This document shows positions 23,525 through 29,798 of a stretch of DNA of 42,939 nt, one piece after another. The translations under genes and the position numbers were made by a program. How positions within the stretch are numbered: the first letter of the stretch is position 1; each line of letters opens with the position of its first letter. Source of the stretch: JAPLDP01 sp964628285 (lineage in GTDB: Bacteria; Bacteroidota; Bacteroidia; Bacteroidales; JAGONC01); NCBI GenBank assembly GCA_964628285.1, contig CAZVNP010000025.1:1-42939 (forward strand), given 5' to 3'. The notes beneath the pieces were generated by a model. The model was given only the letters and a program-made list of their open reading frames with translations, ran no database searches and was not told the origin of the DNA.

Positions 23525-24173
23525 TTACGGCCGTTATCTTGGTGAAGCCATCGGCAGTGTGCTGTCACAGACTTACCGGCCCCTGGAGATCATTGTGGTG
23601 GATGACGGCTCGGATGACGACAGCGCGGCTGTCGCCCGCTCCTTTCCGCAGGTTCGGTATATCCGCCGGGCCAACGGGGGTGTGGCGGCGGCACGTAATA
23701 CGGGCCTGGCGGCAGCGCAGGGCGGTGTCATCGCTTTCCTCGATGCCGATGACATCTGGTCACCCCGTAAGCTGGAGATACAGGTTGGATACCTCCGCCG
23801 GCATCCGGCCACCGGTTTTACCATTACCAAAATAGAGAACAGAATCGAACCCGGGGTGTTTTACCCATCCCATATCATGCGGCATATCCTGCACGACGAT
23901 CAGATAGGCCTGGCCACCATCGTGGCACGCCGCGAGGTGTTTGAGCAGGTCGGCGGCTTTGACACCCGTTTTAAGGTGACCGAGGACTTTGAGTGGTTCA
24001 CCCGCGCCAAGGATGCCGGCATTTCCATGATGATACTGCCTGAGAAACTGCTGATCAGAAGGGTGCACGCAAAAAATATCTCGCTCACACAATTTGCGGC
24101 TTCCGCCTCGGCCAGGCTGAAAATATTAAGGGAATCCATCGACAGGCAGCAGAAAAAAAGTGACATGAAATGA
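23481..24173 (+). CDS. Family 2 glycosyltransferase (first of a pair)
   Basis: A 230-residue GT-A fold enzyme without membrane helices. The N-terminus has LVSVIIPVYNYGRYLGEAI, then IIVVDDGSDDDS (donor-binding) and FLDADDIW, the DxD metal site. A C-terminal acceptor part contains GGFDTRFKVTEDFEWFTRAK, with the ED acidic pair common as catalytic base, and IRRVHAKNIS. The start was set at MKTDILVSV (23481) because the upstream Met at 23454 adds residues unlike the family and increases overlap with the kinase gene. It still overlaps the kinase gene by 44 bp. The donor sugar and acceptor are unknown. Its closest visible relative is the next gene, a tandem duplicate. Confidence 0.9.
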   Translation: MKTDILVSVIIPVYNYGRYLGEAIGSVLSQTYRPLEIIVVDDGSDDDSAAVARSFPQVRYIRRANGGVAAARNTGLAAAQGGVIAFLDADDIWSPRKLEIQVGYLRRHPATGFTITKIENRIEPGVFYPSHIMRHILHDDQIGLATIVARREVFEQVGGFDTRFKVTEDFEWFTRAKDAGISMMILPEKLLIRRVHAKNISLTQFAASASARLKILRESIDRQQKKSDMK

Positions 24174-24883
24174 AAGAGCAAAATCCTTTAGTCAGCGTTA
24201 TCATTCCCGTTTACAACGGTGAACGTTTTTTGGCCGAAGCCATTGAGAGTGTTCTCGGGCAGACCTATTCACCTGTCGAGATCATCGTCATCGATGACGG
24301 CTCTGAGGATCATTCGGCCCAGATTGCTCAGGGATACCGTGAGGTCAGATATTTTTACCAGCCCAACAGAGGTCTCTCCGCGGCGCTGAACAGCGGTGTC
24401 AGGCAAGCCACGGGCAGCTTTCTCTCTTTCCTTGATGCCGATGATCTGTGGACCGGTGATAAGCTCATGCTTCAGATCGCCGTGATGAAGGATGATCCTG
24501 CCGTGGAGGCCGTTTTCGGTCATCATGTACGTTTTTACACAGGTGCGGCCAATAAGGCAAAAGATGATTCGGCCGTCCGTCATGACGACAGGGTCCTTCC
24601 CGCCCTTTTCAAGGGAGCCATGCTGATCCGTAAAGAGGCCTTTGACCGCGTCGGTTTCTTCGACACCTCGCTGGTGATGGGTGATTTTCTTGACTGGTAC
24701 CGGCGGGCGCAGGAGAAAGGGTTAAGGAGCCGCATCCTGCCGGAGGTCATCTTCCGGCGGCGCATCCATGACGACAATAAAAGCCTGCGCGACCGTCATG
24801 CCATGAAAGATTATGTCCGTATCGTAAAAGCCGCCCTGGATCGCAGGCGTGGTAATAATGGCATCCACGATGAGGAAAAATGA
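24170..24883 (+). CDS. Family 2 glycosyltransferase (second of a pair)
   Basis: A 237-residue paralogue of the gene before it, in the same order of motifs: LVSVIIPVYNGERFLAEAIE, IIVIDDGSEDHS, FLDADDLW (DxD), then MLIRKEAFDRVGFFDTSLVM, GDFLDWYRRAQEKGL and FRRRIHDDNKS near the end. The DFLDWYRRA acidic site is different from the TEDFEWFTRA of the first copy, so acceptors may differ. The start overlaps the stop of the first copy by 4 bp (ATGA), and the end overlaps the nucleotidyltransferase gene. The GDF-DWYxRA and RRR-H-x-N features are ones I associate with glycosyltransferases of PqqD/HPr-kinase clusters, but that is memory, not a search. Cytosolic. Confidence 0.9.
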   Translation: MKEQNPLVSVIIPVYNGERFLAEAIESVLGQTYSPVEIIVIDDGSEDHSAQIAQGYREVRYFYQPNRGLSAALNSGVRQATGSFLSFLDADDLWTGDKLMLQIAVMKDDPAVEAVFGHHVRFYTGAANKAKDDSAVRHDDRVLPALFKGAMLIRKEAFDRVGFFDTSLVMGDFLDWYRRAQEKGLRSRILPEVIFRRRIHDDNKSLRDRHAMKDYVRIVKAALDRRRGNNGIHDEEK

Positions 24884-26012
24884 TCATCCCCGGCGTTATC
24901 GACCCGGCCTGCAACAGGAACTGCTGTTGAAAGCAGCACTGTTGCGTGGAGAGTTGGCACTGGTAGCCTGGCGGCACTGGAAAGCGACCGTTGATCTGGA
25001 CAGGATCGATCATGAGTCCGCACGGCTTCTGCCGTTGTTGTACCGGAACCTGTCGGGGCTTGGCGTGACGGATCCTCTCCTCGAGCGGTTTAAAGGGTCG
25101 CACAGGAAAGCATGGTATAAAAACCGGGTGCTGATCCATATCCTGTCGGGACTCGTAGGCAGACTGCATGAAGCGGGCCTCAGGACCGTGGTCCTGAAAG
25201 GAGTGCCGATGACGCTGCTGTATTACAGGGATTACGGTCTCCGCCCCATGGACGACGTCGACCTCCTGGTCTCTGCTGCCGAGGCCCTGCAGGCCGCCAC
25301 GCTGTTGCAGCAGTGGGGCTGGCAGGCCCGTTTCCCGGGCCGTATCATGCGGCAGGAGATAGAGCACTCCTGCCGTCATGCCATGGGCTTTATGGATGCC
25401 GACGGCCATCACATGGATATGCACTGGCATCTGCTGCCGGAGTGCACTTACGCCCATGCCGACGATGACTTCCTGGCTGCCGCCATACCCGTCTCTTTGG
25501 ATGACCACGTGACCACTCTGGCCTTATGCCCCGCCGATCAGTTGCTGAATACTGTCGTCCATGGCTTGCGGTGGAACCCGTGGCCCGTACTGCGTTGGGT
25601 CGCCGACGCCATGACACTGATCGGCAGCGGGGCCGTCATTGACTGGGAGAGGTTGCTTTTACAATCGAAAGAACGAAGGCTGGTATGTTATCTTCAGGAC
25701 GGCATGGATTATTTGAACACCGTTTTTCAGGCTTCCATACCTCTAACGTGGCTGGAGGAACTGCAGCACACTCCGGCAACAAGCTTTGAAAAAAGAGAAT
25801 ATGTCATCCTCAGCCGCCACCTTGACCTCCTCAGTCACCTGGCCGTCAGATGGTTCCAGTATTCTCGCTTCAGGAGGGACACGGCCTTCGTCAAAAAGAT
25901 CGTAACCATACCACGCTATCTCAAAACCGTCTGGGATGTGAAAAGCTGGTGGCGGATGCCGTGGTTATTCGTGAACAAGGTTAGCGGAGCACTGGCGAAG
26001 ATTATAAAATGA
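24870..26012 (+). CDS. PF14907-type nucleotidyltransferase
   Basis: A 380-residue protein if translation begins at the ATG at 24870; in-frame ATGs at 24849 and 24858 give up to 387. It fits the uncharacterised nucleotidyltransferase family PF14907 (NTP_transf_5): VVLKGVPMTLLYYRDYG near 107-123, then LRPMDDVDLLV at 124-134, where the Asp pair would bind metal and nucleotide. After it come a His-rich helix region (HSCRHAMGFMDADGHHMDMH) and a mostly helical C-terminus. Members are often found next to PqqD and HPr-kinase-like genes. A role in adding a nucleotide or sugar phosphate to a modified peptide is plausible but unproven. Last gene of the five-gene operon; its stop codon lies in the edge of a palindrome. 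Confidence 0.88.
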   Translation: MRKNDHPRRYRPGLQQELLLKAALLRGELALVAWRHWKATVDLDRIDHESARLLPLLYRNLSGLGVTDPLLERFKGSHRKAWYKNRVLIHILSGLVGRLHEAGLRTVVLKGVPMTLLYYRDYGLRPMDDVDLLVSAAEALQAATLLQQWGWQARFPGRIMRQEIEHSCRHAMGFMDADGHHMDMHWHLLPECTYAHADDDFLAAAIPVSLDDHVTTLALCPADQLLNTVVHGLRWNPWPVLRWVADAMTLIGSGAVIDWERLLLQSKERRLVCYLQDGMDYLNTVFQASIPLTWLEELQHTPATSFEKREYVILSRHLDLLSHLAVRWFQYSRFRRDTAFVKKIVTIPRYLKTVWDVKSWWRMPWLFVNKVSGALAKIIK

Positions 26013-26094
26013 TTGGGCGAGATTCGATTTTCGATGTTCGACGTTCGAAGTTTGATATCGAACATCGAACGTGGAAAATCCCATCTCGTCAAAT
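26011..26094. repeat. 84-bp palindromic element (copy A)
   Basis: A near-palindrome bounded by GGCGAGATT and ATCTCGTC and built of TTCGATGTTCGA/TCGAACATCGAA blocks. It lies between convergent genes, overlapping the stop of the nucleotidyltransferase and 4 bp from the stop of the T9SS gene, and would end transcription from both sides. Its reverse complement matches 34 of the first 37 bases of copy B at 28271. Confidence 0.7.
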
Positions 26095-26097
26095 GCC

Positions 26098-28179
26098 TCA
26101 CCGTTTCACCAGCTTACCATAATATCTTGACTGGTTAAAATCGACGATGATCAGATACAATCCGGGTCTTAAAAATGATATGGGTACATCCATTATTTGC
26201 GGATCATCCCTCTGTTCGACGGAAAATGTCGAGATAACGGCCCCGGTCATGTCGCAGATACTGATCGTTCCTTTCCCGGAATAATGCCCGGACAAATCAA
26301 TCATCAGATCCCGGTTGGCGGGATTGGGATATATTTTAATCCCGGGATTTTGTGCCTCCTTAATTCCTGAATCATCGATGATGCTGACCCGGATGCTGTC
26401 GGTGGCAAAGCATCCGTTCATACCCACCGTCACCCAAAAATAATGATCACCGGTACTGTAATTTTTTCCTATGATATCGAAATAGCTGGCTGTACTGCCG
26501 TCCTGCCATTCGTACAAATCAAAGTCGGGAGGGACTGTCAGGCGGAGGGTGCCGGACATTTTCAGCACCGTATCGGGACCGATATCGAAGACAGGCGGGG
26601 GTTTAATTTCTACATATATGGAGTCTGTGGCTTCACAACCGGCACTTGTAACAGTGACCCAGTACAGGCCTGTCGAGGTTATTTCGAGGTACGGCAAGGC
26701 GGAGCCGTCAGACCAGTTGTAACCGAGAAATCCGTTTCCCGGACGGAGAATGAGACTGCCGCAGACAGCCGTGTCGTTTCCGAGGTCAATGGAAAAGTGG
26801 CTGTTAAAGTACTTTGAAACGAATACATCTTTAAAGCCGGTCTCGGTGAGGGTGTCGGGACCGAAATATGCGTGGCCGTCAAAATCACCGGTGACGATGG
26901 GATTATCGCAATGATCCAGTATCATATGCCATATGCGCAAACCTTTGTTCGGTCCGTTAAGTCCTCCACTGGTCGAGATGGTTCGGATGGGGATACCCTT
27001 GTTGTTAAATTCTGCGACAAAACCCTGCTGGTTATTGAAACTGAAAGTGGTATCACCGATGGTCAGCGTATATTGATAATATCCTCCCAGCATGATATGT
27101 CCGTTCTTCATCAGGTCGATCTGCGTGGCATATAAAAGCCTGTCGCTGTTAATGGTTGTATACCAGGTATTCCGTAGCTTGTCGTCATACCTGGCCAGGA
27201 TCATAGTTCTGTATGCACTGACCGGTGTGACGGTGTCGTTCCCTATAATGACCAGGGTATCGTCATCATTGAGATTGAGGCAGCAATACATGTTACTTTT
27301 CTGGTCAAACCGGTAATCATAGATCCTGGTATTCGGTAATTGTTTTATCCAGAGGACCTTTCCGTAGGGATCATATTTCCTGAAAATATTGGGATAGTAA
27401 TAGTCGGGGTAGACGATGGTATCGGCGTAACACAGCGAGTCACTGAAGATGGCGAGGGTGTAAAGATTGCCGTTGGGATCGCCGGCGATGTTGGAGGATT
27501 GGAAATAAGGTGAGTGTGTTGATCCCACATCCGCCCATTCAAATTGGAGGTCAGAGTCGAATTTAGCGATGGCATAGGCAAAACCTTCACCGTATATGGT
27601 ATCGCCTCCATAAATGACATAATGTGCTTGAGGATCAAATGTCTGATCCACTCCCACGTACAGCCCGTTGTTCCATATCAGCCCGTTATAACAGTTGTCG
27701 GCAAAGGCACCTTTTATTTCGGTCAACCCCATCGGATCACCTCCCGGGTTGAATTTGGCTATAAAAATGTCCCAGTTGCCCAATGATTCAATGGTTGTGT
27801 CGCCAATCTCCATTGTAAAGGTATAATTACCCGCCACATAGACATTATTGGATTCATCGGTGACGACATTGCACATGTAAACAAATCCGTTTGGATTCAG
27901 GCTTTGAAAGCTTCTCACCCATAAGATGTCGCCTTCCGGTGAAATTTTAGCCAGATAAGTTGCTATCTGTGATGAGTAAAGAACGGTATCGCCGATGGTC
28001 ACATTTCCGGTGTATTCGCCGGTGATATAAACATTGTTTAACAGATCGACAGCAAGATCATAACCCGATTCGGTACCGGGACTTCCGATCGATTTCCCCC
28101 AATCCCAGTATCCCTCCTGGGAAAAGCAATGAAATGATAAAATAAGGGATGATGTGAGTAGAAGAATTTTAATTTTCAT
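26098..28179 (-). CDS. T9SS-exported protein with beta-propeller-like repeats and Ig-like domains
   Basis: A 693-residue secreted protein. The signal peptide is MKIKILLLTSSLILSFHCFSQ. Residues about 22-460 carry repeated blades such as DLLNNVYITGEYTGNVTIGD, DESNNVYVAGNYTF and DPNGNLYTLAIFSD, typical of SBBP-like propellers of Bacteroidota surface proteins. Two Ig-like modules follow (about 465-605), each with YNWSDGS or YEWQDGS and GLYWVTVTSAGCEATDSIYV or YFWVTVGMNGCFATDSIRV. The final 81 residues are a type A T9SS sorting domain: IYPNPANRDLMIDLS, SICDMTGAVISTF, LRPGLYLIIVDF and a KLVKR end. It is therefore exported and probably fixed at, or released from, the cell surface. Related palindromes lie on both sides. 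No partner gene in the operon. Confidence 0.88.
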   Translation of the reverse strand: MKIKILLLTSSLILSFHCFSQEGYWDWGKSIGSPGTESGYDLAVDLLNNVYITGEYTGNVTIGDTVLYSSQIATYLAKISPEGDILWVRSFQSLNPNGFVYMCNVVTDESNNVYVAGNYTFTMEIGDTTIESLGNWDIFIAKFNPGGDPMGLTEIKGAFADNCYNGLIWNNGLYVGVDQTFDPQAHYVIYGGDTIYGEGFAYAIAKFDSDLQFEWADVGSTHSPYFQSSNIAGDPNGNLYTLAIFSDSLCYADTIVYPDYYYPNIFRKYDPYGKVLWIKQLPNTRIYDYRFDQKSNMYCCLNLNDDDTLVIIGNDTVTPVSAYRTMILARYDDKLRNTWYTTINSDRLLYATQIDLMKNGHIMLGGYYQYTLTIGDTTFSFNNQQGFVAEFNNKGIPIRTISTSGGLNGPNKGLRIWHMILDHCDNPIVTGDFDGHAYFGPDTLTETGFKDVFVSKYFNSHFSIDLGNDTAVCGSLILRPGNGFLGYNWSDGSALPYLEITSTGLYWVTVTSAGCEATDSIYVEIKPPPVFDIGPDTVLKMSGTLRLTVPPDFDLYEWQDGSTASYFDIIGKNYSTGDHYFWVTVGMNGCFATDSIRVSIIDDSGIKEAQNPGIKIYPNPANRDLMIDLSGHYSGKGTISICDMTGAVISTFSVEQRDDPQIMDVPISFLRPGLYLIIVDFNQSRYYGKLVKR

Positions 28180-28270
28180 TGAGGAAAGATTTTAAAACGG
28201 ACTAAATATAGGGAAGAATTTAATATTGTGAAAAAAAATTTACCGGAATTTGAGGCCGGTGGCGGTAGTG

Positions 28271-28346
28271 ATTTGGCGAGATTGAATTTTCCACGTTCGA
28301 TGTTCGAAGTGCAACGTCGAACATCGAACATCTTATCTCGTCAAAT
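28271..28346. repeat. 76-bp palindromic element (copy B)
   Basis: It has the same architecture as copy A: ATTTGGCGAGATT at one end, ATCTCGTCAAAT at the other, with ACGTTCGATGTTCGA and TCGAACATCGAAC inside. It lies 2 bp after the 3' CCA of tmRNA on the minus strand, so it is well placed as a terminator or 3' processing structure for tmRNA. The copy B arm ATTTGGCGAG... matches the reverse complement of copy A at 34 of 37 bases. Confidence 0.7.
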
Positions 28347-28348
28347 TT

Positions 28349-28717
28349 TGGTGGAGCTGGAGGGAGTCGAACCCTCGTCCAAACAAGCAGCCCATGTGGT
28401 TTCTACATGCTTAGCTTTCCCTTGGTTGTCGGGACGTGGCCGGCGGAAAGCCAGCCTACCGCGTCCTTATCCCTTTAATTTTACAGCTGTATCAGGGCTC
28501 TGCAACTGCTATCCGGACTTTTGCGATGCTCCGGCCGCGACACCGCCCGGAAGGGTTTCGCGCGGAGCAGACGGTTACCTGATCCTGGATCAGGCAGCCA
28601 TCGCATAACTAAAATTATTGCCAGTTATTGGCACGAGAATCAGTGTTAACGGGTCGTATCCTCAATACCCGGCATGCTTGCACACCAGCTTCCTTGCTGT
28701 CAAATCCGTACAGCCCC
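28349..28717 (-). ncRNA. ssrA: tmRNA
   Basis: A 369-nt transfer-messenger RNA, the ribosome rescue RNA that works with SmpB. The 5' end GGGGCTG pairs with CAGCTCC before the 3' CCA to form the tRNA-like acceptor stem. The T-arm reads GGGTTCGACTCCC. The resume frame (28622 to 28590) encodes the degradation tag GNNFSYAMAA and then TGA; with the Ala charged on the tRNA the tag would be AGNNFSYAMAA. The AMAA end is a protease-recognition tail like the ALAA of other species. CCA is encoded in the gene. A TAnnTTTG promoter box lies upstream, and a palindrome follows the 3' end. Confidence 0.95.
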
Positions 28718-28766
28718 GAAGTGGGTGTGGGTGTGGGTGTGGGTGTGGGTGTGATTTTATTTAATG

Positions 28767-28774
28767 CAAAGATA
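28767..28774 (-). promoter_or_regulatory. tmRNA promoter -7 box (TATCTTTG)
   Basis: On the minus strand this is a perfect TAnnTTTG about 50 bp upstream of the mature tmRNA 5' end. Transcription would start near 28760, and the 5' leader, which contains a GTGTGG-type 6-bp repeat (28721-28753), would be removed in maturation. Confidence 0.65.
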
Positions 28775-28781
28775 CAAAAAA

Positions 28782-28840
28782 AACCTCACCCTCCGATCTC
28801 CCCTCTCCTTTTTAAGGAGAGGGGGCCAGGGGGTGAGGTT
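28782..28840. terminator. Composite hairpin after the universal stress gene (CCTCACCCC family, copy 5)
   Basis: Outer arms AACCTCACCC (28782-28791) and GGGTGAGGTT (28831-28840) are complementary. An inner stem CTCTCCTT/AAGGAGAG (28803-28821) is separated by TTT. It begins about 16 bp beyond the stop of the universal stress gene (28856), so it probably marks that transcript's end, next to the tmRNA promoter. Confidence 0.55.
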
Positions 28841-28855
28841 ATCCCCCGGTCGGGG

Positions 28856-29698
28856 TCATATCCCCAGAATCTCGTAATTGAACTTCCTCGGGTTGATGCA
28901 CATAACGGGTATTTGCGACGCGTTGAAGATCATCTCTTCGTCGTAGGTGCCGAGGAGGAATTTTGTGAAGCCCTGGTCGGGATTGGTCATGATCAAGATC
29001 ATGTCGGCTTTGATGGAAGCCGCATAGTCGAGGACCTGTTTTGAGAATCCGGATGCTTTGTCGGAGATGGCATAGGTATGCGGCACCTGGTTTTTTTTGA
29101 AATATTCTCCGATGACCTTGGCGGCCTGTGCCACGCCGTCGTCGGATGTGTTGATCTGGAAGATATGTATGGTGGCGCCAAACTGCCGTGAGATGAATAC
29201 GGCCCATTTGGTCTTCTCCCAGGGTCCTGCCTCGCTGGTGATGGGCAGGACGATGTGTTTGTAACCTCTGTCGTAAGGTCTTTTCTGAACAACGATGACA
29301 GGCACCGGTGAGCCCAGCACCACTCTGAGGGCGAAGCTGCCGGTGAGCTTCTGCATGCCTACCTTGCCATGGGTTCCCAGATAAATGAGGCTGGTGCCTT
29401 CCTTTTTAGCGACTTCAGGTATCATTTTAAAAATGCTGCCCTCCTTAGCGACAGTCTTCACCTGTATATGATGCAGCTTCCTGATCTCATTGGCTTTGGC
29501 CTCGAGTTGCTCCGTGATGGCTTCGGCACCCAGTATGGCTTTATCGAGGTAGGCTCTCGTGTCCTTGTTAATCACATGCAAAAGATGCAACTCGAAGTTG
29601 AGCTGTTTGGCCGCTTCCACGGCATGGTCGATGGCATTATCACAAACTTCCGAGAAATCGGTTGGAACCAGAATGATGTTGTTCAGCGTTTCTTTCAT
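28856..29698 (-). CDS. Tandem universal stress protein
   Basis: A 280-residue cytosolic protein made of two UspA domains (PF00582), about 1-147 and 150-280. The first begins NIILVPTDFSEVCDNAIDHA and ends GTHGKVGMQKLTGSFALRVV and PVPVIVVQKRP, the usual ATP-binding loop with eight residues instead of nine before Gly-Ser. The second begins HIVLPITSEA and ends PVMCINPR, with a less complete nucleotide loop. Members protect against stress or bind AMP/ATP; the exact function here is not known. Two tandem -7 boxes lie 34 and 58 bp upstream, and a composite hairpin lies downstream, so the gene is probably monocistronic. Confidence 0.92.
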   Translation of the reverse strand: MKETLNNIILVPTDFSEVCDNAIDHAVEAAKQLNFELHLLHVINKDTRAYLDKAILGAEAITEQLEAKANEIRKLHHIQVKTVAKEGSIFKMIPEVAKKEGTSLIYLGTHGKVGMQKLTGSFALRVVLGSPVPVIVVQKRPYDRGYKHIVLPITSEAGPWEKTKWAVFISRQFGATIHIFQINTSDDGVAQAAKVIGEYFKKNQVPHTYAISDKASGFSKQVLDYAASIKADMILIMTNPDQGFTKFLLGTYDEEMIFNASQIPVMCINPRKFNYEILGI

Positions 29699-29731
29699 CG
29701 TTCAACGATTTATGATTATAAAAATCTCAGA

Positions 29732-29763
29732 CAAAGATAGAAAAAAATGTTAATGCAAAGATA
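29732..29763 (-). promoter_or_regulatory. Two tandem -7 boxes upstream of the stress gene
   Basis: On the minus strand TATCTTTG occurs at 29732-29739 and at 29756-29763. Either could start the universal stress gene transcript (start 29698). They are 24 bp apart, so the upstream copy's TTTG could also serve as the -33 element of the downstream one. Confidence 0.6.
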
Positions 29764-29798
29764 CCGGGCTAATATTTAAGGGAGTGGCGTTCATTTCC

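Noticed and set aside
21847..26012. A lasso-peptide cluster
   Set aside because: No Asn-synthetase-like cyclase, no transglutaminase-like protease and no separate precursor gene is visible, so the label is not supported.
28349..28380. A tRNA-like 3' end on the minus strand
   Set aside because: It is the acceptor/T-arm part of tmRNA and not a separate tRNA gene.
28228..28608. A 126-residue open frame on the plus strand
   Set aside because: It runs over copy B of the palindrome and the 3' half of tmRNA, so it is not coding.
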